Positions 24,151 through 36,345 of a stretch of 64,000 nt of DNA are shown one piece after another. Origin of the DNA: Plasmodium malariae (taxonomy: Eukaryota > Apicomplexa > Aconoidasida > Haemosporida > Plasmodiidae); NCBI RefSeq assembly GCF_900090045.1, contig NC_041785.1, positions 1,488,001 to 1,552,000 of the forward strand, read 5' to 3'. The translations under genes and the position numbers were made by a program. Position 1 is the first letter of the stretch, and the number at the start of each line of letters is the position of its first letter. A model generated the notes under the pieces. It did not search any database. It was not told the DNA's origin and was given only the letters and a program-made list of their open reading frames with translations.

Positions 24151-25416
24151 CATGTGCAACTTTTCTTGTTTAACCAACGTTAACTTTTGTACAGATCTTC
24201 TTGATCTCGCATTTAAATTTAAGTTTGATAAGTATACACAAAAATGAATACATAAGGTATATATGCATATTTATAATTAAAAATCGTTATATTTTATTGA
24301 GCTCCATTTAAAAAAAAAAATTACTTGGCGCTTTTATCATTAAGGGTGAATATAAAGTAACGCATCCTTTTGTTAAGCGCATTCTTGTCATAAATCATAT
24401 ATAAACAGAATTAATTAATCTGCCGAATGCGCAGTCGAATTTTTTTTTTTTCATTTTGTTATGGTTTATCACATTTATGTAAGTATCCGCATAATATAAA
24501 TGGGCAAATGCACACATGCTCTGTGTGCCAACTTTTCAGAGGGTGTACCTGCTGACACTGATATTTTAAAAACAAGCACCAAATAATAGCACCCATCGTA
24601 ATATTTTTTGCTAATAACCTTAATAATATGATATATATAATATTCTCTTTAAAAGATGGTTAGTAAGAGTAAAATACACTTCCTTGGCATGAGGAGAAAC
24701 ATGTAACATAATTATTTTACAGAAGAAAGAAGAAAAATAGTGAAAACATAAAAATATATTATTTATATATACGTATATATATATATATATATAAAAGTAG
24801 TATATATAAAGGCACGTGTCACAAAAAATTATAACGTAAAATTATGAATTAACAATTACCCAAAAGAAATATATGAAAAAGAGCATCCCACATTTTAAGC
24901 TAATAGATAGAATGAAGAGAAAAAAAAAATTGTTATACTGCAAAATATGAATGGTGTACAAATAAAATGAAAATACAAATGTGTTTTAATATGAAGAGAT
25001 GTTATATATTACTCTAACGTAATTTTCCAATTGCTAAAAATAAAAAATATATAAATCATATGCGTATTTAAGGTGGCTCAGTAATTAAGATTTTTAGCGC
25101 AAATAATCGGATTTTTTCATCGAGTTTTTTCGTCTCATTTTGTAGCATATACAACAAAATGGCCAAAAATTTGGACAACATACGTACGTACATAAATAGT
25201 ACGTACATATATACGTACTTACACAATGCATACAAAGTATTTACATATGTGCATATATTTACGTATGCCCGTATACCCTGTTTGTTACTTTGAAAAAGTT
25301 ACATGAACTGCGATTTATCCGCTCTTCATTTTTTCCAGAAATCAAAAATGGTAAATATTTTATATTGGATAGTATATCTTAATTTTTTGTAATATATAAT
25401 TTATACATATGCGTAC
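23578..25416. other. Intergenic region TKL4 to SUV3
   Basis: About 1.8 kb with the TKL4 3' UTR and the SUV3 promoter and leader. It contains a (TA)n tract of about 40 bp at 24106-24147, a shorter one near 24770-24790, and scattered A/T runs. No exon or RNA gene could be supported. Confidence 0.6.
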
Positions 25417-28413
25417 ATGCTTGTGTGTATGTATGTATATATTCTTTTTTTATTCTCGCACACACTTAAAATGCTAAGATGTTTTAACAAATTTCACTTC
25501 AACTGTGCAAGAGATATTAACAGCAAACATCGGGGGATCATTAACTGTATGAAGGGGCTTATGAATTATGCTGGGCAAGCGAACGAATATTTTGAAAAAA
25601 TAAACGAGGAGTACAAAAATGCACAACGGCTTATTCCGTTAAATGAAAATGAGACATTAAAAATAAGAAATTTGTTAATTAAAATTACAAATGAAAAAGG
25701 GTTACTTAACAAAATTGCACAGTTGTATAGCATTCCTTTATTTTTTTTAATGGACAATGATGTTCGAAATAATTTTTTGAAATGTCTCAGTGAAGATACT
25801 ACTCATTCCTATGAGTTAAGAGAGTTGCTTATGAACGAATTTAACAGCGAAGGTGGTAATAATAATTATAATAACTTCTATATTAAAAATAATAGTGTTT
25901 TAAAAAATGGAACTGAAATGGAAAGTTTAGAATGTAAAAAAGATGATATAATAAAAAAGGAGGAAATTCGTTATGGAAAAATTTTCACCATTTTTCAAAA
26001 TTTTATAAAAAAATACTACTACAAACAATGGATTTTTTATGAACATGTAAGAAAAATATGTGATTTTACAGAAGTAAATGAATTTATAAAAAAAAGGAAA
26101 ACAACAAGGAAATTATATTTATATGTTGGTCCAACGAATAGTGGTAAGACATATGAAGCTTTTACCAAATTAATTCAGTCAAAAAATGGGTTATATTGTG
26201 CCCCTTTAAGATTGCTAGCATGGGAAATACACAAAAAATTAATAAAATTAAATAAAGTTGTAAATTTATTAACAGGTCAGGAAATAGCCAAAAAAAAAGA
26301 CAATTCACATACAGTTTGTACAATTGAAATGACTCCTTTAAATAAAAATTATGATTGTGCAATTATTGATGAAATTCAAATGATTAATGATAGCATCCGA
26401 GGATATGCTTGGACAAATGTATTGATAAATTTAAAATGTGAAAAGATATATTTATGTGGTAGTGAATATATTGTACACTTAATTAAAAATTTATCTGATA
26501 TATTAAATGATCAATTAATTATAAAACGATTTAATCGATTAACCAAATTGGAGTTACAGGAGCATACAGAAAATTTAGAAAATCTTAAAACAGGTGATTG
26601 TATAATAACATTTTCAAGAAGCAATATTATGTTATTAAAAAAAAAGTGTGAACAATTAAAAAAAAGAGTTTTTATTATTTATGGGTCTTTACCCCCAGAA
26701 ACTAAGAAGAAACAAATAGAGTTGTTTAACAATTATTGTAACTTAGGTAAAGAAGATAAGGAAGTAGGAAACAGCTCAATGGATACTAGGATAACTACTT
26801 TAAATGGTAGAAATAAAGACATGCTTAATGAAAAAGATTATAGTGATAAGGAAACTATTTTAATTGCTACAGATGTTATAGGTATGGGTCTGAATATTAG
26901 CATAAAGAGGATATTATTTTATTCTTTGAAAAAATATGATGGAGATAATTTAAGGTATTTAAGTATTTCTGAAATTTTGCAAATATCAGGAAGAGCTGGT
27001 AGGTATGATGAAAAGTGCACAGAAAAAATAGTTGGTTATATAACTTGTGTGCATTTAGAGGACCTAAACATGTTAAGAAATATTTTTAAAAATAGAAATC
27101 TTTGCCATTTAACTGGGAATGAACAAGTAGAAAGAAGAAAGAATATTTCAACTGTCGATCGTACCGAATTTTCAAACGAGATAAATGAAGATTTTAGCCA
27201 ACCTTACAAATATATTTATAATGGCACGTGCACTTATCTTAGCAGTGTGTTAAACATAGTGTGTCGTCAAAACAACCACGAGTTATGTACTTCCTCTGTA
27301 ACATCAGTCAGCAACGGGCGTATGAAACATGATGCACCTGCAAAGGTCAGAATTGAATCAAACACAAACGATGATAATAGAGATTATGCTGCTAATAATT
27401 ACGATAATGTTGCTAATAATTATGATGGTGATACTAATTACGATGGGCGAAGCTTCTTACACAAAAACGAACGTAGCGTACCGTTACGTGCAGGATATTT
27501 TCCCGATTTTGGTACTATCGAAAATTTAGGAAGAATATTAGAATATGAACACAAGGCAAACATACAATTACATGAAATATTGGAAATACTAGTTGATTAT
27601 TTAAAGTTAAATGATTATTTTTTTTTAACCAAAAATTATAACCAAATGATATTTATTGCTAAATTTTTAAAACATATAAATATGGAAAAACGAATTTTGT
27701 TTATATATACCTTAGCTCCTATTAATATAAATAATGTAATTATTTTAAATGTAATGAAAACATTTTCTATGTGTCATAGTATACTTGGGTATGTTGATTT
27801 TTTTGAATGTGTAGATCGCGATGTCCTACCTACACTATCTGAGGAACAAAATTTTAAAAGTGAAACTAATCATTATGATGAAGATATGATGGGAAAGGTA
27901 CCCTTACTTGTGGGAAACGATACCATTGTCAATAATTCTACTGTTTTGGTCGACACGGATAGCGAAAATGTAAACATCAACCAGATAAGCATCGAATGCA
28001 TACGAAGTAAACGTATAAGCAGCGAACGTGTAAGCAGCGAACGTATAATAAGTAAACGTATAAGCAGTGAACATGTAATAAGTGAACACATATACAATGA
28101 TCATATAAAGAATGAACAAATAAATAACTGCAACAATCCACATAACAATCTCCCTGCGTTTGGTGTCAGATTCCCATTAAACACGCCCTCAAAAGATGGT
28201 CAACCCCTAAGTAGTTGTTCTTCAGGGGATAATTACTATACCAACATAGGTTTTGACGAGTATACCAAAGTATTAGAAGTTTACTATGAAATAATTGATT
28301 TATTCTGCTGGTTGCATACAAAATTTCCTAATATATATAAAAATATAAATTTAGTAAACGACGAAAAAAATAAAGTTTCTACTGAAATTATTCACATGTT
28401 AACAAAATGTTAA
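25417..28413 (+). CDS. SUV3: SUV3-like ATP-dependent RNA helicase, 998 aa, probably mitochondrial
   Basis: SUV3 helicases unwind RNA in mitochondria and, with an exonuclease, degrade it. Visible motifs: Walker A GPTNSGKT at 238-245; YCAPLRLLAWEI (motif Ia) soon after; Walker B DEIQM at 318-322 in the SUV3-typical form; ATDVIGMGLNI around 486-496; and QISGRAGRY at 522-530 (motif VI). A SUV3-type C-terminal region follows, interrupted by low-complexity inserts (about 640-690 and 815-930, the latter with ERVSSERIISKRIS-type repeats). The frame opens at ATG 25417, but an internal Met at 25471 (MLRCFNKFHFNC) gives a basic, Arg/Cys/Phe-containing leader more like a mitochondrial presequence and may be the true start. 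Single exon. It ends tail-to-tail with SF1, 277 bp apart. Confidence 0.93.
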   Translation: MLVCMYVYILFLFSHTLKMLRCFNKFHFNCARDINSKHRGIINCMKGLMNYAGQANEYFEKINEEYKNAQRLIPLNENETLKIRNLLIKITNEKGLLNKIAQLYSIPLFFLMDNDVRNNFLKCLSEDTTHSYELRELLMNEFNSEGGNNNYNNFYIKNNSVLKNGTEMESLECKKDDIIKKEEIRYGKIFTIFQNFIKKYYYKQWIFYEHVRKICDFTEVNEFIKKRKTTRKLYLYVGPTNSGKTYEAFTKLIQSKNGLYCAPLRLLAWEIHKKLIKLNKVVNLLTGQEIAKKKDNSHTVCTIEMTPLNKNYDCAIIDEIQMINDSIRGYAWTNVLINLKCEKIYLCGSEYIVHLIKNLSDILNDQLIIKRFNRLTKLELQEHTENLENLKTGDCIITFSRSNIMLLKKKCEQLKKRVFIIYGSLPPETKKKQIELFNNYCNLGKEDKEVGNSSMDTRITTLNGRNKDMLNEKDYSDKETILIATDVIGMGLNISIKRILFYSLKKYDGDNLRYLSISEILQISGRAGRYDEKCTEKIVGYITCVHLEDLNMLRNIFKNRNLCHLTGNEQVERRKNISTVDRTEFSNEINEDFSQPYKYIYNGTCTYLSSVLNIVCRQNNHELCTSSVTSVSNGRMKHDAPAKVRIESNTNDDNRDYAANNYDNVANNYDGDTNYDGRSFLHKNERSVPLRAGYFPDFGTIENLGRILEYEHKANIQLHEILEILVDYLKLNDYFFLTKNYNQMIFIAKFLKHINMEKRILFIYTLAPININNVIILNVMKTFSMCHSILGYVDFFECVDRDVLPTLSEEQNFKSETNHYDEDMMGKVPLLVGNDTIVNNSTVLVDTDSENVNINQISIECIRSKRISSERVSSERIISKRISSEHVISEHIYNDHIKNEQINNCNNPHNNLPAFGVRFPLNTPSKDGQPLSSCSSGDNYYTNIGFDEYTKVLEVYYEIIDLFCWLHTKFPNIYKNINLVNDEKNKVSTEIIHMLTKC

Positions 28414-28690
28414 CAAAACCGTTAAAAGAGAGAAATAAATTAGTTAAGGAGAGTAAACCCCTACTTCATATAAGGAGGATCCATATTTTGCAGCTAGCCA
28501 GAATGATTAAAAAAATGAGGTATGGCGTATGTACAACTCATGTGATATGTACACGGATTATGTGTATATATATACACATAGAATTCACGTACACAACACA
28601 TATATATGATACATACACGCATGATACGTGTGTGCGTTTTTCTCTATTTTCTTGTAACTATTTTTTTTAGAATTATTTCATTTCGTGTTT
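28414..28690. other. Short convergent gap SUV3 / SF1
   Basis: The 277 bp between two convergent stop codons must hold both 3' ends. Overlapping transcripts are therefore likely. No gene is seen. Confidence 0.6.
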
Positions 28691-30889
28691 TTATGTGATA
28701 TTCACATCATCCTGATTACTCGTATCTTCTGATGGCAGTGGTGGGGGGTTCGTTTCCGGGGCTGACGCATGAGCGAGCACATCATCTGCATAGTTCATAG
28801 GTATTTGCGACCAATCTATAAAAAAAAAAAAAAAAAAAATGTAATACCGATAACAGTTGTACGTAGCAACGACAGTAGTAATAACAGTATCAGTAACAAT
28901 AGCAATTTGGTAAAAACACATTTCTCATTACGCCATCAAATATGGGCGACGAGTAATACATTTACATACAATCGATGGAACGTAATTTAAGCTTGCACGT
29001 ATGCGCACACTTGCATTGGCGCAGGCATCCTCATGAATGAACTCAGATGAGCTAAAATTCGTATGCTTACTCTGAAAACCCTGCAAGTATAACGGGTCTA
29101 TGGGCATTTGTTGATTAGATGGAACCTGTTGACCATTCGGATAGGGCAAGGAACCATTTTGCATCATTCCGTTGTTCATAAATGGGAAATTAAAAAAATT
29201 TGGTAACATTGGCAAAGGTGGGTTTAAAGGAATATTATTTACACTTTGATAGTTCACGTTTGAATTGAAATTTTTTCCGTTAGCATTTCGCATAGAAGCA
29301 TTAATGTTAATATTACTGTTGTTACTATTTCTATTACTTTTAGATAGGGGATCATAAAAATTTTGTGAATTAAACGCTCTTAATTCATCATTAAATGAGT
29401 TATTATTACCTTGTCCTAAAGGAATAAAATTTGGATTGTTCATATTTTTACTGTTTATTGGTGGCATTATATTATTAACGTTTTTATTACTGTTTTGAAA
29501 TTTATTATTGAAATCTAGGAAGTCTATTGTTGGATCATTAAAATTGTTGAAGCTATTAGTTGGTATTGTAAAATCACCACTCGGGTTAATGCTAACGTTA
29601 CTAGTAGCATTATTTCCAATGGTATTATTACTAATAATATTGTTAGTATTTCCACTGTTACTGTTATTTCCGTATGTAATTTCATTTGTCTTTTTGCCTG
29701 ACTCAACAAATTGGGGACTGCTATTTTCCTTATCCGTGTTTAACTCACTCATCATTTTTTGATATTCCATATCAATTTTAATTTTTTCATATTTATTTGT
29801 TTGATTAAATTGATGATTTTTCACCTTATCATAAGGAGGCGGAGGTGTACCACCAGGTGGTGGTGCAGGTATGTTATTATTAGAGGTATCAAAATCATTT
29901 TTCTTAAAATTATTTTGTTTTGCTAATTTACAATCAAGGGTTATATGCCCATGATCTCCACATAAATTACATTTAATTTCTGGTTTTTTAAAATTTTGTA
30001 AATTCATATTTTCTGGGCACTCAAATGTTAAATGAGTAGAAGAATTGCAGATTGAACATCTTTGTGTTTCTAATTGATTTAAATTTATACCATTAACTAA
30101 AGCTAATTGTTCTAATCCTTTTTTTTTATATTCTTCATGTAAAGGGTGAAATGGGTCTAATAAAGGAGTTATTAAACTTACAGCTTTTTCTACGCATTCT
30201 TCTGTATCAGCTGATATATGAACATGTTTCGGCATATTTGCCTCTATATCTGTCTGATGATCTGTTTTTTTCCCTTCTTTTTGCGTACCTTTACCTCTTA
30301 TACTAATTTGTGCACCACTTTCTGCTTCTAATCTTTTATGATTACAACCACGTGGGCCTATAATTAATCCCATAAAATTATATTCAGGATATTTATCCAT
30401 TGGTATTTCTATTTTTCTTATTTTTTTTATTGGTTTATAATTTGGTGGAGCTACAAACCCTTTGACATGTTTTAATAAATATTCAACTAATCTATGATGT
30501 TCTTCAATCATACTATTTTTAATTCTTGCTTCTCTTGTATTTATTCTACTACCATTTTTATCATATATGGGTGGAGGAGAGGCTGGTCTTATATCTGGAT
30601 CTACATATTCTAATTCTCCTTTATTCAACTTTTTAGTCAATTCATCATATCTTTGTTCTCTCAAAAATTGGTCTAATTGAGATGGGGTTAACCCTGGGGG
30701 GAAATCCACAAACGGTAGTGGTAGATATGGCTTGTAATCCTCTGCTCCCCATTTACTTGGTACTACTTTATCTTCTAAAGCGGTATTGGACAAGATGTTT
30801 CCCCATCTTGACTTTTTTTTCGAGTGATCATCACATAATTTTTCAACTGGGGATAAATTAACAAGGGCTACCAATGGATCGTAATACAT
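28691..30889 (-). CDS. SF1: Splicing factor 1 / branch-point-binding protein, about 667 aa, two exons
   Basis: Recognises the intron branch-point sequence early in spliceosome assembly in the nucleus. The first exon begins at the ATG at 30887-30889. In order: a Trp-containing N-terminal helix region (KKKSRWGNI…), a helix-hairpin region (FPPGLTPSQLDQFLREQRYDELTKKL), a KH domain with the GxxG-type loop IIGPRGCNHKRLEAESGAQISIRGKG, a QUA2-like extension, two CCHC zinc knuckles (CSICNSSTHLTFEC and CNLCGDHGHITLDC), a Pro-rich PPPGGTPPPPY segment, then an Asn-rich tail. The uninterrupted frame runs on to 28928 but ends in unlikely residues. I place a donor at 29010/29009 (A before GTGTGC) and an acceptor TATAG after a T-tract, with the last exon 28691-28815 (…NWSQIPMNYADDVLAHASAP… ending DDVNIT). 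The phases agree (exon 29011-30889 ends in phase 1). An alternative donor at GTGCAA nearby is also in phase. Confidence 0.92.
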
Positions 30890-32757
30890 ATCTGCACGAG
30901 CCGATATTGGTATTATAAATTATTTTTTGAAAATATACACTGATTGGGCACTTTCCACACTACTTTTTTGGGGTAGGGGGTAGTTATATATGCATATATA
31001 CATTTACATATATATATATATATATGTATATGTGCATATTTTTTTTCGAAAAGGCAGCTTTACTTTCAAACACAACTTTCTTACGAAAATTTTTGCGTAA
31101 TCTGTGCGTAAATTATGTTCATAATATAAATATATGCGTAAAATACATAAAAAAAAATTCGATTTGGCGTTCTTTTAGCTCTTCAAAAATTCGTGAGGCG
31201 CTCATAAAATTCGAGATATTTTCTTAAAAATACCTTTACAATGTGACTTAATATACTTATTTTTGCCTAGCCATTCCTTTTAAAATATTTATTTTTTATT
31301 TTTTTTGTCATTCATTTAGCATTTTCTACATGATATACATGAATATTTTATATGTCCTTATGTAAGTACGTACGTATGTAATTAGTATGTACATATATAT
31401 ATATATAATATATATATATATATATGAATATTCAATGAGGGCAAATAATAGATAACAAATATTACATCATTGTGCAAAGAAAAAATGGCATGCCTCTGGC
31501 TCAGTAACGAAGGTACATAATAGCTACTTGCAAAAATGTTTTTGTCAAACGAGAAAAAAGCTTATTTAATTTTTCTGAAAATTTTTAAAAATCATAGCTA
31601 TTTACTGCTAATTAAAATAAGAATGATTTTATTGCTTCTTCGCGTTAGTGCTTTATTTTGTTTTACCCTTTTTTAGTATGTAATTATTATATTATCTTTT
31701 TTTCACTGACTTTAATACATTAACAGAAGAAAGAGTTATAAAAAAAAAAAAAAAAAATTAAAATTGGAAGTTACTATAACTTAAAATGTCGATATAACTA
31801 TTCAGCATATATTACAATGCATTACATTACATTATATATAATATATTATTATATATTGTACTACATTAAAATATATGTTTTTGTATTTTTTTTTTTTTTT
31901 TTTCGTTTTGAGCTTGCAAATTTTCGGCGCATTCTTCATAATATTGTAATATACTGAATGGTAAATAAAAAAAAAAAAAAAGAATAAAAGAAAAAAAAGA
32001 AATGTAGAGACAAATGAATATATTATACTAAATATAAGTTCGCAAAACGGTGTTCTAAAAAAAAGGTAACATATTAATTTGCATATAAAGCTCATTTTTA
32101 CATTTTTACCCCTAACATATTAATTTGCATATAAAGCTTATTTTTACATTTTTACCCCTTTTAATTTTGTTACATGAACAATACATCATATGCTTCTTTT
32201 TGATTAAGTAAAACGTAACACTAATATATATGTTAAATATATGTACAAAGCGGTATTTCACATGTATAGAGTCAAAAAGGAAAACTTTTTAAAAGAACCA
32301 TTTGGCGAATATGGAAAAAGGTATAATGATACACAGTTCCAGTGAATCACATTTCGGTCTTTTGTTTACCTTAGAAGGTTAATTAAAGGTTGTGTTAATT
32401 TCTTTTTTTTTTTTTTTTATAAATTTTATCTCAAAAGTGGTTAACAAAATTTGATGGCTTAAAATATGTTTTTTATTTCTGTACATGTACGTATAATTTG
32501 TGAATATTTATATATATTATTCACTAAAGAGCTATAAAAAAAAAATAAAATAAAATAAATAATGAAAACCTTATTGACGTTCAAAAAAAAAAAAAAAAAA
32601 AAAAAAAACGAATTACATAGGAGGAAGTTCAACACATTTTAGTGATAATTTTTGAATTTATATTTTAATGCAATTTATTTTGCCTGTTTTTGTTTTATTA
32701 TGTGCTTATATATATATACATATATATGTATAACACAAGTTTAATTCAATTTTGAAA
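30890..32757. other. Divergent intergenic region SF1 / SOD2
   Basis: About 1.9 kb shared by two head-to-head genes and so expected to carry both promoters. It contains a (TA)n-rich stretch near 31390-31425, T and A homopolymers up to 27 nt (near 32582), and a 46-bp tandem duplication listed separately. A 67-codon frame at 31024-31227 is too weak to call. Confidence 0.6.
32067..32158. repeat. 46-bp tandem duplication in the SF1/SOD2 divergent promoter region
   Basis: Two adjacent copies (32067-32112 and 32113-32158) starting TAACATATTAATTTGCATAT and ending TTTTTACCCC differ at one base (C/T after AAAGCT). The near identity suggests a recent duplication. Confidence 0.92.
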
Positions 32758-32939
32758 ATGGTTACTTTGAGCATTTTTAATAAATTTTTTATACTCCTAT
32801 TTATATTGGAACACGGCTCTTTTGAAGGTTCTAAATAATGCTGTTTTATTGAAATAAAAAAGCTCCATTTTTTCAGCCAAGTGGGCGTGTATGTGTATTG
32901 CTGCACCTTATACTTGTATATACAAATGAATGTGCATAC

Positions 32940-32977
<38 letters not shown>

Positions 32978-35633
32978 CAGTGTACGTATATGGGAATATG
33001 CTCTCCCAACTTTTTCGTTTTCCCAGGTATTCATGGGTTGAAAAGTACATGCAAATTAAATTACATAACCATTAACGCTTTCTTACCCGTAACTAAGAAT
33101 AGCAATAATATTAGCAATAATAGAAATAATAATATTAGAAATACCAATAATGATAATAGTAATATTAGTAATAATGACAACAATAAATACTTTTCTAAGT
33201 TGGATGAAAGTCTGTATGAAGAATGGGGAGTCAAATTATTGTGGAACTCGAAACCTTTCTCCTTAATGAAACTACCATTTGTAAATAGAGCTTTAATAAT
33301 TCCAAATAGACATGTTTCGTTATGCACCGTTCGAATTAATAAAGCACACATATACATATGCATATACATATATATATATATATACATATTGCACATGCAT
33401 GTATGTATGATTGTGTATACCTTAGTAATTAAATATTTTTCAAGTGTCTACACATACAGTTACGTGTATACAACATATCATACATGGGTCAACATTTCAT
33501 CAATATTTTTTAGAACCCTCAAAAGATGGACCCCTTTTTAAGTGAAGAGGCAATTAAATATCACTACAGCAAACATCATGCTACATATGTGAAGAATTTA
33601 AATAGTAGGGGAAAATAAATTGGAATAAGATGTTTTTTATATATGTGTTTGTACAGTAAAATGATATAATGTTTTGATATATTGTTTCCGCTTACATTGT
33701 AAAATTTTCTATTGAAAATTTTAATTTTTCCGTTCTGCTTATTTTTCTTCATATATGAATGTTTTTTTTTTTTTTCTTCCAAGATTTAACTGAACAACAC
33801 AACGAACTGAGAAACTTAACTTTAGAGGGTAAATCAACATGTTGACCTAAAATTTGTTCTTTATTCTTCTTAAAAATGGAAAAAAAAACAAAAAAAAACA
33901 AAAAAATCATAATCATAATCATTACATTCTGTATGTCGTGTAAACTTTTTATTTTTTTAAAAGATACACTTACCTTTTGAATATGTGATATGCATAACAC
34001 TGTATGTATTACGGTAAATACCGTAACTTACATTATACTATATATTATTCGTTACACGTCAAATGATATATATTGTACCTAACATAGTAATACTTTTTTT
34101 TTCTTTTTTTTTTTAAATCGTAGAAGTAATAGAAAAATACACAGGCCCTATTTACAACAATGCTGGTAAACTTTGGAAAATTGGAAAAATATATGAAATG
34201 TCTCTTTTTATTAAAAATTGCAAAGGAATATGTACAAATATGTAATTCTCCATCGCTTCGCCTTCTTTTCTTTCCCCATTCGTATTTCCATTTTTTACAT
34301 TGTCATTTAGTTAACCACAACTTTTTTTTGTAAAAATAGCATAGCGCATATGTATATGTGTAATATTTTGTGTTGTACAACTTTATTTTTTCTTTTGTAT
34401 TAGCCCAAACTTTTAATCATAATTTATTTTGGTTGGGACTGAAAGAAGAGGGTGGAGGAAAACCATATGGTGAAATAAAAAACAAAATTGAGGACTCCTT
34501 TACCTCTTTTGAAAACTTCAAGGAAGTGTTTTTGAAGGAAGCGTCAGGTATCGTAATTACTCAATAAGGACAGTGTTTAGCATGTACCACTCGTTATTTA
34601 TTATGTACCGTTCGGTATTTATTCTGCACCGTTCAGTATTTATTCTGCACCGTTCAGTATTTATTCTGCACCGTTCAGTATTTATTCTGCACCGTTCAGT
34701 ATTTATTCTGCACTGTTCAGTATTTATTCTGCACCATTCAGAATATATTGTACACCATTTATTATGTACTGTTCAACTTTAACCATTTCCTTCATTTTGT
34801 TTTTTTGGTTTCTTTTCCATCCCTTCTTTCATAACTCTGTTTATTTTTCCCTACAACAACATCTGTTCAGGTCACTTTGGAAGTGGCTGGGTATGGTTAA
34901 TAATAAAAGACAAAAAATTAAAAATTTATCAAGGGCATGATGCGGATAACCCTATAAAGAATAATATCGGACGACCAATTCTGACCTTAGGTAAGAGGAA
35001 AAGAAAGAATAAAGAAGTGTGTGAAAAATTACATATGCATATGTAAACATGTGCGTTAACATATATATATAAGAATATATGTACACTCCAGTGAAGGGGA
35101 AGACAACACCAATTCACATTTGATGCATTTTTTGCCGTACTATAATTTTGGATATCTTTGCACAAAATTGATCTCCTCGCAGAATTTTCAAAAATTACAA
35201 GGGCTTTGTAGTTTAGGAATAAATTTTCACAAACATATAATTATACATATATACTTATATATATAGATGTTCATGTTCATTGTACTATATATGTATTTTT
35301 TTTTTCGCCTCTTTTTATTAAGATGTATGGGAGCATGCATACTATGTCGACTACAAAAATTCCAGAGTTGATTACATAAAAGGTACGAATTTTTTAACAA
35401 AAAAAAAAAAAAAAAAAAAAGTACATGGCTAGTCATCTACGTTAGTCATATACTTTTACGTATATATTTAAAAAAATATGCGGGTATATTTTACATGGAC
35501 ACATAATATATAAATATTTTTTATTTATTTTATATCGACTTCTTAATTTGTTGATTTGTTTTTTTACCTTTTAGAGTGGTTTAATAAAATAAACTGGGAT
35601 TTTGCCAATTACAATTTGTCTATCATAAACTGA
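32758..35633 (+). CDS. SOD2: Iron superoxide dismutase SOD2, 294 aa, nine exons
   Basis: Converts superoxide to hydrogen peroxide and oxygen. Exons assembled by splice phase: 32758-32827, 33027-33280, 33514-33604, 33784-33828, 34124-34165, 34404-34547, 34871-34990, 35323-35382, 35575-35633. Introns 1 and 3-8 are phase 1 and intron 2 is phase 0; the total of 885 nt is in frame. Iron ligands are His125 (IKYHYSKHH), His173 ([11 protein letters not shown]), Asp256 and His260 ([11 protein letters not shown]). The AAQTFNH motif with Gln is the iron-type signature. About 85 extra residues precede the domain: exon 1 encodes a hydrophobic signal-like helix ([16 protein letters not shown]), followed by a basic, Asn-rich stretch, consistent with targeting to an organelle (apicoplast or mitochondrion). 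The exon 1 donor (AAG before GTTCTA) is not consensus, so this exon is the least certain part. The exon 2 frame is also open upstream to 32930. Confidence 0.93.
34579..34772. repeat. 21-bp minisatellite inside SOD2 intron 6
   Basis: Roughly nine copies of a 21-bp unit (TTATTCTGCACCGTTCAGTA plus T), degenerating at both ends to forms such as TTATGTACCGTTCGGTAT. It lies wholly within the intron 34548-34870. The unit is more G+C-rich than normal intron sequence. Confidence 0.93.
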
Positions 35634-35944
35634 GGATGTAAAAGTAAAAATAATTAGCGTTCAAGATTATTTTTAAATATAGTTAATATAACAATTATTT
35701 TTTTCAAACAGCCTTTTTCTATATCATTTTTTTTTAAAATAATTATTCTTTTAAATACATGTACGTATAATTAAACCATGTGCAACTTTAAAAAGAAGAA
35801 AAAAAGACATACGCACGTACGTACAACATATTTATATGTATGTATATATATATGTACGTATGTATAAAAGTATGTATGTTTGTATGTATCTACGTTTGTA
35901 TGTATCTACGTTTGTATGTATCTACGTTTGTATGTATCTACGTT

Positions 35945-35976
<32 letters not shown>

Positions 35977-36345
35977 TATATATATGTATGTATATACATT
36001 TGAACGTATTTGTATATTTGCGAATTTGTTTGCGCCACTTTTTCGGAACGTCAAACAGATAAATTAAAAATATTGAATCGTTTCAAATATGTGCTAATTT
36101 TTCCCGTATTCTGGGTTATAATACCTAAGTTTTAAAGGGAAAACAATAAAATAAAAAAAAAAATAGCTTGTTAAATATGATACTATTATTTATATTTTTT
36201 CCATATATATAAGAATTATAAGTGGAATTTTTTCACAATATATTTTCCAATAACCAAAAAATATATTTGACAAATAAAAATTTTGTGCATATAATTATAT
36301 AACGATAATAATTTCTTATTTCTTCGTTTTTTCTTATAATTTAAG

